Assembly (NCBI GenBank): GCA_016271365.2
Contig: JADMNL010000028.1
Coordinates: 101,779,001-101,843,000, forward strand
Length of the DNA stretch: 64,000 nucleotides
Source of the DNA: Neoceratodus forsteri
Lineage: Eukaryota; Chordata; Ceratodontiformes; Ceratodontidae
Direction of reading: 5' to 3'
Shown: piece by piece, positions 44,000-55,661 of the stretch
Numbering within the stretch: position 1 is the first letter of the stretch
How the letters are laid out: each line of letters starts with the position of its first letter
Notes under the pieces: generated by a model
The model's database searches: none
What the model was told of the DNA's origin: nothing
Seen by the model: only the letters and a program-made list of their open reading frames with translations
Made by a program: the position numbers and the translations under genes

Positions 44000-44280
44000 T
44001 GTGTTTCGTGCATGCGTTGCATGGTTTCTACACACAATCATAACGTTGCCACTTTTTCACATTTTCACTCCAGATTTTCAACATTGACATTTCTTCACAC
44101 CTCCTCATGAACAGTACAGCTGTCATTTTTCACATCCTGCCCAAAATGTGCTTTTACACCTCCGAAAGGCACACTCGCTGTGTGAAATCACCTTTTGGGA
44201 TTGAGTAATGAAATGATACTGCCACTGTTCATGAGGTGGGGTCCCAAAAAGCCTACATTGAAAATTTGGAGCAAAATACC
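44000..44280 (-). repeat. Palindromic satellite, inverted monomer
   Basis: ATTTTCACTCCAGATTTTCA, then TTCTTCACACCTCCTCATGA and ACAGTACAGCTGTCATTTTT, is the reverse complement of the right half of forward monomers. The partner half (CTGTTCATGAGGTGGGGTCC ... TTGAAAATTTGGAGC) follows to about 44275. Confidence 0.75.
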
Positions 44281-44319
44281 AACAAATGCCTGGGGTGTTA
44301 GGGTTTCCAACAGTAATGC

Positions 44320-44765
44320 CCACCCTATACAGACTGACAGGCATCAGGGGGTGACTTGGGGTCGTCGGCCGTACAGCTCACCCCATTCCACCCTCACCCC
44401 TGCCTTGCAGCCACTAACAGGCATCGAGGTGTGCCTTGGGGTCTTCAGATCTAATGTTCACCCTATTCTCCTATACTGCACACATCTCAGCTTATTTCCT
44501 TATGGAATGGGGTGAGCATAAGGGCCAAAAACCTGAAGGCACACTGTGACACCTGGCAGGTGTCTGCCGGGTTGGGTGAGGTGGAGATAGCGTGAAGTGT
44601 TATGTGCCGATTACCCAAAACACCCCAACACCTGTCAGTCTCTGTAAGGTGGGGGTGGAGGTTAGGCGTTGCAATACTTCATTGCTATTCCTATTGTGCA
44701 TCTCTCTAACTCCTGCACTACCAATGCCAATACCAGCAAGCAAACATTCGGCATTGATAAATGCT
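44320..44765 (-). repeat. Palindromic satellite, head module copy 3 (inverted context)
   Basis: Dyad at about 44400-44578: CTTGCAGCCACTAACAGGCA ... GGTGTGCCTTGGGGTC pairs with AACCTGAAGGCACACTGTGA ... TCTGCCGGGTTGGG. It is followed by the lead-in ACCAATGCCAATACCAGCAA, inverted relative to 22560 and 41050. Confidence 0.7.
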
Positions 44766-44799
44766 TGTTTTCCTTCCTTGGACTTACCAATTTTCCGGG

Positions 44800-46690
44800 T
44801 TCTCAAGATGTCTGCTGGATTACCCCACATTAAGATTAGCCAGGTTAGCCAGTTTACACCCTAGGTCCCCTTCACGGGTCCCCTTATGAGTGAGCCCTTA
44901 TGTTGGGTCTGTCAATCTGGGCTGGTCCCCTGGTTATCACCACCCTCATGTCCCAAATTGTTAAGCCATCTGGCTCACACTTCATTATATCTGTCCACTT
45001 GTAGCCTAAGCTTTGCTGTGAAACCTTAAATTCTTTCTATGTTATCCACTCTTTGGACCATGCCTCAAATGATGGCTGATTGGTATTCAGTCAATTGGCT
45101 GTGATCTCCTTAAGTGCTGCAAGGCATATGATTCTAAGGAGTCTTTGTGACTTAGGGTCTCTCACCTTCTTCACTTCAAGGTCAAGACTAAGTACCGAAA
45201 CTCCCTGGGGATCTGAAGCCCCTATATCTTAGGGATTTCAGCATGTACTTTGCCCCAGAAGTCTACCAGTCCTGGACAGGCCCAAAGATGTGGTGGTGGG
45301 ATCCAGTCTGCCCACATCCCTTCCAGCATTTGGCCAAGTTGCCCAATGCGAAGTGTCTGGTAACCAAAGGGATATGGAAAAACCTAGTCATACATTTCCA
45401 TCTGAACTCCCTCCACCCTGGTGATGCTATGACCCTCCAGCCTCTCTCTCATGCCCTTTTAAAGTCTTCTCTAGGAATCTCCACCCATGCTTCCTTCTCC
45501 CATCTGCCCCTGAGGGCCTCTAGCCACCCCTTGTCAGGGCCCAAGAGTGCTTTGTGTGCCCAAAATATCTTGTCTTTGTGATCTCTAAGTCTGACTGACC
45601 AATACAGGAACATTTCTAATGAGGTCCAGTCTCTCTACACTTTAGGTGTAAGCTGTTTTGATATCAGATAATGCCGAACCTGGAGGTACCTATGGAAATC
45701 AGCCCATTGGAGGCCATATTGTGTCTGCAGTTCTCTGAACTATTTGATTGTTTTGTTTTGGATCAGCAAGTTATACCTTATTAGCTTGCTCTAGTTCTAC
45801 CTGCGGAACACAGGATCTGTCAGTGCTGGGAGGAACTCCCGGTCACCCACTATAGAGGTAAGAGGGCCCACTTCATTAGGTGTGCCCATAATAGCTCTAG
45901 TTTTGGCTATGACCCTCATTGTTAGTTTTGTTCAGGGGTTACAGATCTCCCCTCATACCTTGGCCATGAAGAGTGGCATGAGGGAGGCAGATAGGGTGTG
46001 GCACCTGTTTGGAAGGCTTCCAACTCTCTCCACTCGAGTCCTCGCTCTGCTTTATCCAAGTCACCACCGGAGCAAGTTACGCTGCATAGTAATAAAGTTG
46101 CAAGCCTGGCATGGCTAGCACCCCTTTCTCCCTAGGAAGTGAAAGCACTTTTGCTGCAGTTTTGGGTCTCCCACCTTTCCAAATAAATCTCATTTTCGCT
46201 TTATTCAGCATTTTCCAAAATGTTACTGATACTGGGATGGACAGTGCCTGAAGCAGGAAGAGTATAGTCCCAGGAAAATATTCATTTTGAAGATATCCAC
46301 CCTTCCTACTAGAGACAAGGGTAAGGCTCCACCTATTCATGTTTGCCTGAATATCCACCCACAATGCCAAGAAATTCAGACCAAACAGTTTGTTTCTGTG
46401 GGGGGATATCTTGACCCCAAGGTATCGCACCACATTATTAGGTGCCCCTTTAAATAGGAAATTGGGCAGCATTTCTTTTGTGATGTTCCTGCTTTTTTAA
46501 TTACCTCAGATTTATCAAGATTAACTTTATATCCCAATATGCAACCATATTCCTCCAGCTCCTCTAGGAGCGCCAGCACCGAGGTCCATCTGGAGGTGAG
46601 AAAAAAGAGGGTGTCGTCCACATAGAGGGATATTTTATGCTTTGTTTACCCTGCTTGGATCCCCCTTTTGGCTCTTTTTTTTCTGATGGC
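44800..46690 (-). pseudogene. L1/Tx1-like ORF2, RT and C-terminal part
   Basis: On the minus strand, PLALAIRKKRAKRGIQAG near 46680 precedes YVDDTLFFLT (about 46595-46625; the usual L1 motif is FADD), then ELEEYGCILGYKVNLDKSEV near 46520. After a frameshift come VRYLGVKISPHRNKLF, LVSSRKGGYLQNEYFPG and MRFIWKGGRPKTAAKVL near 46180, then LPREKGVLAMPGLQLYYYAA. These are landmarks of the L1-group RT/thumb region. Sequence down to about 44800 is compatible with the ORF2 C-terminus but no longer in frame. The RT is interrupted upstream by a CR1 fragment. Confidence 0.82.
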
Positions 46691-47077
46691 CAATGCCAGT
46701 GGTTCTATAGAGGAGAGACAGAGGGGATATGATTGAAACCTTCAAGTATATGAAGGGAATATACAAGACAAGCACAGAGGGACCATTCAAGTTAAGGGGG
46801 GCAGGGACACTTGAGGTCACAATCTCAGATTGGAGGGGGAAAGGTTCAAGAGGGAAATGAGAAGACACTTTTTTATGGTGTCTGGGTGGAACACGTTGCC
46901 TGCGGAAGCGGTATCCTATAGAACAGTGGACTGCTTCAAAAGGATGGGATAGGGTGAGAGGGAGGGTCAGGGAGGAGGGAGGGCAGCTGCAGTATAAGGG
47001 TTGCTAGCTGCACACTGATCAGACTTGATAGACCATAAGGCCTTTATCTGCTGGCAGATTCGTATGTTCATATACAC
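46691..47077 (+). mobile_element. CR1 3' fragment (family 2, copy D)
   Basis: It lies inside the L1-like RT. Translation shows RGDMIETFKYMKGIYKTSTE, then FFMVSGWNTLPAEAVSYRTV in pieces. The 3' tail CTGCTGGCAGATTCGTATGT, then TCATATAC, is the same (inverted) as the end of CR1 copy C at 23698. On the far side the L1 frame resumes with TRQGCLLFLSF near 47100. Confidence 0.8.
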
Positions 47078-47535
47078 AAGGCAAAAGGAGAGAAAGAGCA
47101 GGCAGCCCTGCCTGGTACCTCTTTGGAGGTGGAATCGTGGGGAGGGTTTTCCATTTTACTTAGAAAGTGACCATTATGCTTCCCTGAACAGTCACAGTTT
47201 TCCACTCATAGTTTTAAGTCACGGTCTGCAGGCAACAACTGTTTGCAGCTACCACGTATACATACTGTACTAAAATGGGCAAACAGTCATTCAGTTACTG
47301 TACAGCCTCACTGTAGAACGCTAGCCTGCCTTTCTGAGATCTTTATCGTCCAGTGATATTTAGTGCTTCACTGAAAGAACACTTATTTAGAATGAATGTA
47401 TGTATATGTTGGATATTATTGTAACTACGTATTTTGTTATTGAATGTACTTGAATGTATTTTATAATTATAGATCTCAGGAGAGACCCTGACCAATCACA
47501 GCCCTCCCTTCAGTTGCTCATGATGTACTCTTATT
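47078..47535. other. L1 remnant, then unassigned DNA
   Basis: 47078-47125 still encodes the L1 RT motif RQGC on the minus strand. After that no match is recognised up to the LTR element. Confidence 0.5.
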
Positions 47536-47539
47536 ACTG

Positions 47540-49146
47540 TGTAACCCCTAGATGGCGCTATCCCAGGGGCTACTACCCCTGCCTGATTTGCCACTAACAG
47601 GTTGAGGGGCCTGGATCCAATGGCGGGTGCCTCCACCCAGAGGTCAGGGTTTGCAATAGTTAAACTAACTTGGTCACAGCCCTCTGGGACACTGCAACCC
47701 CCCTTTCTTCCCACTAGTGGCCCACACAATATATCAGAATTACCTTCACAGTATACACTTACCCCCAGGTCCGGTTCCGGCACTGGGACCTCCTGTGAAA
47801 TGAGATACAGTGCAACAATCACAGTACAGTACTTTAACATAGACAAATACCTCAGGCAGTATAACTTTGCTGAAACAAGCAGCTCTGATTTATTTAGGGA
47901 TATAACAAGGACAGGGGAAATCAGGTTAATTAGCTTATCACTCTAATAATCTACCTATGGCTCTGTGCACAGGCCTATCCCTATCAGTTACTGTCCCTGG
48001 TACCCAAGCCCTAGTGGCTAGTCCAAACCGTGGCAGCTGGTAGGCCCTTTCACACAGAGAAAAGGAGAATTAAACAGTCAGCAGTACAGTAATTCCATTT
48101 GGATTTAATGTGGCAATTCAACAGGAGCAACCCTGAATTAGTACTCACGACCTCCAAATAAGATAGGGTCCTTCAATGTCAGCAGGGCTCACTTGAGGTA
48201 CACAAACCTCTTCACACATCCATATAAAGAAAGTACTATACCAGGCAGGCTGCATCTGTATCCCGATCGCAATTACTGCACAATACCGGGAGAACACACA
48301 GCAGATTCAGTTCTGACAGACCGAGTGCAATTTCAGCAATTCTTCCAGTCTTCTACAGGGTGAGCCTGGTTTCTACTCTTCAGAGATCCTTTGATTCTTT
48401 TCACAGGACGGATTCAGTCCTAACAAGCTGTTACACAAGCTGCAGACCCGGAACTCTGGGCCTTACACACGTTTTTGACTAAAACTGCACACTGAAAAGC
48501 ACAGGGCTCCTTCCTTCTTCACTGCCAAAGCTCAACTGAACTCCAACTGACGAAACGGGCACTTCCTTTGAGTTCCTCCCAGTTCTTGACTGGATTGGCT
48601 GTCACTCACAATAGACTGCTGCTGTTGGTCCAAAAAGGCACTGAAGTCTAAACTACATCTCCCAGAGTCACTGCCCATACAATCCTCTTGTGGCTGGCTC
48701 AGATTATGAGTCCAAGTTCTGATTCGTCCAAGGCATCATTTTAGAGCTAGCTTACCCCACACTGATTGGTCCAGTTCAGCAGTTCAAAACTAGAATGGGA
48801 ACTAGCAGACACAGTTCTGACTGCAAAGCAAGAGGTTAGACAAACTGTAATTTCATTATTACTCTAAATAATTTCTGGCAAACAGTTACATCTTTCAGAT
48901 AGGTTCCCTTTGCACTCCTAGTGACTGCAAAAATGAAGTGAATTGGCAGCAGCTCGAGTGGTACTCAGAGAAGCACACAGTCCCCCATACAAACTAATTA
49001 TGTCTCAAGCAGACAGCTCTTAAAGACAGTACCAGAGGCTCTAAAACACTCACTGATAAATGGCTTAAATGCCAAACACCATTCAGGCTTGGGCATTCAA
49101 GCAAGCTCCTGGAAGTCTTTTGGAACCCCCATTTGCAGAGGTTACA
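47540..49146 (-). repeat. 3' LTR of the Ty3/gypsy element
   Basis: 1607 bp, nearly identical to 55662-57278. Differences are mostly one- to three-base indels. TGTAACCCC at one end and GGTTACA at the other form the short inverted termini. At 1.6 kb it is long for a vertebrate gypsy LTR. Confidence 0.93.
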
Positions 49147-50199
49147 CCTTCCTGGCCTGGGAAAGCTTGGCGTCCGCGTCAAGCAAGTACCCATAAGTTT
49201 CAACTGCATACATTTGCATTAGGCTCGCATATGTAATCATCAGTCAATATATCATTTTACCAAGAACACATTTCTGAAACATTGCAGTACGTCACTCTTT
49301 ACACAGTATTACATACACATTGTACCATAACTCAAGTTATTACCTCTTGTACATGAAACCTGAAGAGAGGGGGCCCTTCCCTATCAGTTACCTTGGGGCT
49401 GGATGGGGCAAGGGCACCATACTTAGAGGGCAACACAAGTAACTTGGAGTTAGCACTGATGCTCAGTTTGGGCAATGAGCTCGGGACACATACACTCCTT
49501 TATGGACAACATTGAGAGGCAAGTCCACAGGCCTCCCAAGTGAATATCATAACTGAGGTGCACCACAGGCTTTACAGCTCGATCAGTCTTTCTAGGGGAA
49601 CTGTTATAGTCTCTGCACCTGAGCCTCATTTTCAGCATTGTCCTCACTTGTCAGGGGAGTCTCCATGGGGGGGTAGAGAGGCTAGGAACCTGGGGCACTT
49701 TCTCAGCTCCAGGAGTTACAGTTTCTGAGTCCACAACATTTGGCTCGCATGGAGAGCTTTCGACACTGGCAGTGGACTGTCAGGGCACTCAAAATACTCT
49801 TCTTGTTCGGTGTATCACCAGTCTGCCCCAATTTATCATTTTCCTCCCTGAAAGCTCAAACAGTTCAACCATGCACAATGATTCCATTTCATCTGATCTG
49901 ATGTTTTGCACTTCACTTTCTGGGAGCATTGGCTCCAGGGATGAAGCTGGGGCTTAGACAGTCCAGAAGGCCCAGCTTTGTCTCCAGTATTGACTAGGGG
50001 ATTGCCCGAAACAATTGACTCAGTTCAGTAGAAGGATAGTATTCAAAGTCACTCTCACTTTCTTCCGATATGGACTGACAGTCATGCTCAACTGGGACTT
50101 GTGGAGGGAACACTTAACTTTGCTTCTGTAGGTGCAGACTTTCTTGATCTTTTCTTAGCAGCAGCTCTAGTCACTGGTCCAGAGGGGCATCTTCTAGGG
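49147..50199 (-). other. Ty3/gypsy 3' internal region after integrase core
   Basis: Low-identity continuation of the integrase C-terminal tail (PVTRAAAKKRSRKS near 50160) and untranslated DNA up to the 3' LTR. No envelope-like frame was seen. Confidence 0.5.
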
Positions 50200-51260
50200 C
50201 TCAGACTCAATTAAGATTTGTCCAATGGGCAGTAAATGATTTCTATGCATTGTTTTACATCTTTTGAATTATTCTCAGGCCTTACTTTGTACACTGGCAG
50301 ATCATCTAGTTTGCCCACTACAATGTGAGGGAGATGGTGCCATCTGTCAGCAATCTTGTGCTTGCCATGCAGTCCCAGATTTCTTAGCAATACCGATCTC
50401 CTCCTGAGTTCCTGTGCTTTCACCTTTTATCATACCTTTCTTTGTTGGCCAGATTTCTTTTGGCAGCCATGGTTTGAGCCAGTTGGTACGCATGAGTTAG
50501 CTGGGCCTTTAACTTTTCACATACTGTAAATAGTTGTCAGCTTGAACCCCATCAGAGAGACCCCAAACACACATCTACTGGTAGTCGAGCTTCTCTTCCA
50601 AACATCAGGCGGTGAGGGGAGAATCCAGTGGCATCACTTTTGGTGCAGTTATAAGCATGTACCAGGGTGCTAATTTGTTGGCTCCATCTAGGCTTGTCCT
50701 TTGGGTGCAGGTTGCCTAGCATATCTAGCAAAGTGCGGTTGAAGCGTTCAGGCTGTGGGTCCCCTGGGGTGGTAAGGAGTGGTTCTGGACTTCGACTCCC
50801 ACAGAGAAAGCATCTCTTTGATCAGACGACTCTCAAAGTCTCCCTTGATCAGAATGGATTCTTTGTGGAGCCCATAGTGAACAAAAGTTTTCTACAAGTA
50901 CTTTGGCTACAGTGGATGCTTTCTGGTCTTTGGTGGGGAAGCTTGGGCATATCTCGTGAAATGGTCGGTGACCACCAGCACATTACTGATATTTCTTTGA
51001 TCTGACTCCAAACTTAGAAAATCAATACAGACCAGCTCCATGGGTGCACTGGTGGTTATGTTAACAAGGGGCAGCCCTCTGGGGCAAAGCTTTCCTCTGT
51101 AAGCAGCGACTACAAGTTCAATGTGTTGCTCCACATCAGCCCCATCTTAGGCCAATAGAATCTGGATCTCACCAAGTCAAGTGTTCTGTCTATACCAAGG
51201 TGCCCCATGTGGTTGTGCAAGGACCTCAATACTGAGTCTCGAAGGCAGTGGCAGCACTAG
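50200..51260 (-). pseudogene. Ty3/gypsy integrase, broken
   Basis: On the minus strand: the zinc-binding region LHNHMGHLGIDRTLDLVRSR near 51200, then the catalytic core with the first Asp in ELVCIDFLSLESDQ near 51040 and LVVTDHFTRYAQA near 50960. After a frameshift comes a region matching KVFVHYG-like sequence near 50880. The C-terminal GKHKIADRWHHLPHIVVGKL, then PVYKVRPEN, lies at about 50270-50360, the usual end of a gypsy integrase. The paired cysteines of the zinc region are degraded. Inactive. Confidence 0.85.
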
Positions 51261-51803
51261 TTGTTGTTTGTCTACTTGTCCCCTCTGTCTACTGTTTCTC
51301 TGTATAACAGTTTATTGATCAGTTTCAACTTAGGACCTTCTTTGTATAACAGTGCAGTTCTCAAATCAGTGGAGCGTAATTTGGACACATCTTTTCCTGC
51401 ATAGAGGGCTTCTAAAGCTGCTTTGATCATGGGATCGCGGGATTGAGCCCGCGAATACTGTCATTGTCCAGCTGAGGCAGTGCACCAATGTCTATTGCAG
51501 AAAAGTGGCAATAAGCAGCAGGTATGCAATTCTCAGAGGCTCCAAGCAATCCACCATGCAGTCCACTGCGTCCGTGGACATTTGTTCCTCCCTGTCAAAC
51601 TTCCGGCAGAGTGCCCGAATGTCAGGTTCTGCCAGTCGGACCCAATCATTCTGGGGAACAGGCCTCCGGGAGAGATACAGCATCTATGTGGTTCAGACCT
51701 GCTCGGTATCTAGAGCATAGTCATATGTAGATATGCAGAAAGCCACCTATGGCCAGTGGCATCCAACTTAGCTGAGGTCTGCACATAGGTCAAATGATTA
51801 TTG

Positions 51804-52265
51804 TCAGTTTACTAGTATTTTAGCCCCATACAAGTACTCATGGAATTGGTCAACAACAGCCCACTTCAAAGCTAGGAACTCTAACTTATGTACAGGATAG
51901 TTCTTTTCGGATGGGGTCAGGCTTCTACTGGCAAAGGCCACTGGTCTCAGGCCATTCTCGTGCTCTTGGTACAACACAGCCCCCAACCCTTGCAAGCTAG
52001 CATCAGTGTGCAGGACGTAAGGTTTTCTTGGATCGGCATAGGCCAGCACTGGAGCATGGGTAGTGATATATGATCTCATGAAAAGCAGTCTCACAATCAG
52101 GAGTCCAGCGGGCCCCAAATACTTCACTCGGATGAAAATACACTCTTTCAGTCTTGAGGATGCTGACTTTTGGTATTTTTTGTGGGTTGGGGGATACCCT
52201 TGAGTAAGGTTAAGTAAAGGCGGATCACTCTTGAATAGTCCTTGATGAGCGCCGATAATAACCAC
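51804..52265 (-). pseudogene. Ty3/gypsy RNase H domain
   Basis: The frame includes YVLHTDASLQGLGAVLYQEH, then RPVAFASRSLTPSEKNYPV and KLEFLALKWAV. These are the first catalytic Asp (TDAS) and Glu (KLE-L) regions of the gypsy RNase H that follows RT. The frame is open here but disconnected from RT by a frameshift near 52280. Confidence 0.9.
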
Positions 52266-52289
52266 AGAATCCAGGAATCTTTGCAGTTC

Positions 52290-53000
52290 TTTTAGATTTT
52301 GGGCTGTGGCCAGGTGGTCAAGGCCTCAACTTTACTTGGGTCGGTCTCTATTCCTCGGTGGATACTATGTGTCCCACATACTTTACTGATGTTTGAAAAA
52401 TTGACACTTATCAATGGACAGTTTAAGGCCAAAGTCCTCCAGTCGGTCCAATACCTTAAATAATCTGCTCTCATGTTCCTCCAGTGAGCTGCCAAACACA
52501 ATAACATCATCTAGGTATACCAGGCACTCTAGTAAGTTCATGTCCCCACTGCACGCTCCATCAATCGTTGAAAAGTGGCTGGGGCACCTGAAATCTTGAG
52601 GCATCCTCATGAATTCATAGAAGCCAGCGGACAGATAAAGGCTGTCTTTTCCACGGTCCTCTGGGGCCATCGGGATCTGATAGTACCCACCTGGAGATCC
52701 AGCACAGAGAACCACTTGCTCCCGTTTAGGCAGTCCAAAGCATCCTGAATGCGGGGCATTGTGTACTGATCAGGGATAGTCCGCCGTTTAAGGTGCGATT
52801 AATCACACACATCCTTACTGTTCCATTCTTTTCCTCACTACCACAATGGGGAAGCATAAGGGCTTCTGGATTCTTGTATTACACAGCAGCTAACATCTCT
52901 TGCAGATGCCGTCTCACATCATCTATGTCAGCAGGTGCCAGGCGTCGAGACCTCTCACGAAATGGTCTTCGTCATGCAGCGGATATTGTGCTCAGCTCCT
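52290..53000 (-). pseudogene. Ty3/gypsy reverse transcriptase
   Basis: The minus strand shows GGYYQIPMAPEDRGK near 52690, FYEFMRMPQDFRCP near 52620 and the catalytic YLDDVIVFG at about 52492-52518. EEHESRLFKVLDRLEDFGLK then LSIDKCQFF follows near 52400. This is the standard gypsy RT arrangement. The N-terminal part (to about 53000) is out of frame. Confidence 0.9.
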
Positions 53001-53619
53001 TGCCGCATCCTACATCCCATTCCTTTAAAGAAAACACCTGGTCTCTCTGGGCAAGCTTCTCACTGATCTTCACTTTCCATTCAGCTGGCAGCGGGAGTCG
53101 CGAAATCAAACAAGTCAGGCGTTACTCTGTCATTCTTCCTTGAACTCTTGCTGCTGGGTAGCACTGCAGTGTCTGCACAATGCACATTAGCCAGGATGCA
53201 ACATCTGTTTACTCAATGTCTCTTTCAGACACATTATGAACTTGGACCATTACCCTTCTGGCATAAGCATGGGCTCTAGCGGGCAAAATACTAGGCTTGA
53301 CCAGCAGTCCCTCTGGCAATTTTCCATCGCTGGTGCATCCAACATTAATATTTTATTCTTAACATCCTTTCTGATACGGACCTCTCCTGTAAGGTACACT
53401 GGGCATTTGGCGCCGGATCAGAGACTCAGGATCCTTCTTCCATACAATTCCGACCGGTTCCTCTGGTTCTGTTTTTCAGCATCTCTCTGTGCCTCATAGG
53501 CCTTCTTAATTAAAGCCGAACTCTTAAAGCTCTACTAGTCTTTGACCCCTGTTTTCATAACACAACTGTGCCAGCCTTCCGAACATATGAGCATTTGTTC
53601 CAATCAACAAAGGACACCA

Positions 53620-53990
53620 TCATACAGTCCCGTGGGGACACACTAAGGCTAGGGTCTCTACTTGTTCGCCACTCCAGCCACGGAGGTGGGGAAAGACAGC
53701 CAAATTGGATATACCCGGAATAGGGTAGGCCTTCTCACTTAACCCCATACATGCAGTCCTTCTAATGGTTGTAAGGGTATGTCTGACAAATGCTTCTGAT
53801 ACCAATCTTGGAACATAATTGTCACTTGGGAGCCACTGTCTAATATAGCTCTTTGTAGACACCGCTCACCTTTACAGTGGTCTCCATGGAGGGACCCACT
53901 ATTCTGGACCAGTCTGAGAGGCGGTAGTGGGGCCTGGGCAACTGACCTTGCCACAAAAGGACGTGAATTAGCATTTTTGGTGCCCTCACT
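53620..53990 (-). pseudogene. Ty3/gypsy aspartic protease
   Basis: LDSGSQVTIMFQDWY contains the catalytic D-S-G at about 53832-53840, in the position between gag and RT. Two overlapping frames carry the rest (ISNLAVFPHLRGWSG in the second), showing a frameshift after the active site. Confidence 0.82.
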
Positions 53991-53999
53991 GGGATCATG

Positions 54000-55640
54000 T
54001 CGTGCACCTCTTAACCACTGATTTCTTCTCCAAGCTCTCCTTGTAGCCTATATGCAACTTTGTCAGTGTCTTTTGGGGACTGGCATTCCCTTTCATGTGC
54101 CCATCTTTCCCACAATTATAGCAAAACATACTTTCTGGAGTTTGAGCTGGCCGGGCGCCACACTGGGAGCCAGGGCGGGGTATTACTAACTGGAAACCTT
54201 GGTGCCATCTCTGTCTGGGCGTGATAAGCATTTGGAGACATCTCGTCAGTTTCTCCACTTCCATGGTCAAGGAATCGAGTTCGAGTTGTTATCAGCAGGA
54301 GATACATGGGTGGTACCCCCACCCCACAGCAGATGCAGTCGGATATAGGTCAGGCCCCACTTGCAGGCGTGGCCTTCATAAAGGGACTGTTTTGAATTCC
54401 CGGATCTCTCTCAACAGTTCGCCCATTGTGACATATCTTTTCCTTGTCAGAGCACTCATTGACTGCCAACCTCTGCCCTGAACTTCACTTGATGGGTCAC
54501 CCTCAGTCACTTCGGTCGTAGCCGCAGCTATTGGTGCAGGTCCTCCCGAGGTCGTCTCTTTCTCAACTCCCTCGAATTTCTCTCATTAACTCATCATAGG
54601 AGGGTGGGGATTCCAGTCGATCTGCCAGGTGTAACTGAAGCAACAGCAGTTCTGAGAAGGGGCAGACTTAAGGATCCTGTCCAGCCTGGTTCGGTCCAGT
54701 TCAATCGCTGGCAAACTACCTTTTCTGAGGCATTCTTGCAACAATTTTTCCAGCCGAGATACATACACAGACAACAACTCCCCTTGGTACTGTTGTGCAT
54801 CTCTTACTCTCCACCATAGGTCCTCATCAGAATCTGGGCTCCCATACACATTCTCCAAGGCCTCAAGATAGGCCTGTGCAGTCGCTTCAGGGTTACTGGC
54901 CCGTTTAGCACGGATGGTAGCCAGGGCAGGACCTCGGAGGCTCTCACTAACCCTCTTTCGCTTTCACCTTCCGAGCATTGCCATTCTAGCACTTGGGGGC
55001 AACATGGTCTATCCAGGTCTCCCAGTCATCCTCCCTTGGGGGTGGGAGGTGCCAGAGAAGATCCTCAACCTTCGGTAAGAGTCGTGACTAATGGCAGGTG
55101 CAGAAATAGGAGTCTGCATTGGTTCAGCCACCATTACGGGCACTGGAGCAGGAGAGGGTGTTGGGGAGGAACACCCCAGGTGGAAAGAATAGTTTCTTCA
55201 AGTCCTCCACAGTTTTCCTCTCCCAGCAACCATTCAGCAAATTTCTCCTCAAAGTTTCAGATAGTGGTGGGGCTGATTCCCCAGGTCTTTACTGTCCTTA
55301 GTTATCACTCTCCAAGCAGTGAGGGCTCCTCTGGGGTAATGGTCTGTGGCACTTTGGAGCTATCTATGGGATCCTTAAACTCTACTAGGGCCAGGAAAGT
55401 GTGGGTGAGCAGATTAGCATGCCGACCCACCACCACAGGGTTTGTAAACCTTCCACCTTGGAAAGTACTCCCTGCACAGTGTCCGTGATTGATACCCAGG
55501 GGATGTCCAGGATAAGATAGCATTTTGGGGTCGATCTCCTCCCAGTACACCACTCCACCAGCCGGTGCACAGCCACTTCTGTCGGGTACCCATTTTTTCT
55601 TAACAGTGGTTCGTAAATATGGCCACTAGAGGACACACAA
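54000..55640 (-). pseudogene. Ty3/gypsy gag of PNMA-related type, broken
   Basis: On the minus strand the frame starts near 55636 and contains EVAVHRLVEWCTG and then CYLILDIPWVSITDTVQGVL near 55500, the layout of the PNMA-family N-terminal domain. The capsid region (about 54590-54950) includes NPEATAQAYLEALENVYGSP, then QYQGELLSVYVSRLEKLLQE and LDRTRLDRIL. It closely follows the pattern of PNMA capsids (LE-VFG---SGEDL, KLS-YV-RLE-LLQ). A CCHC zinc knuckle starts CYNCGKDGHMK near 54115, but the frame shifts before its last cysteine, apparently through a one-base loss. Gag assembles the particle and binds RNA in active elements. This copy cannot. Confidence 0.82.
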
Positions 55641-55661
55641 TCCCAGCGGTGAGCCTCAAGA

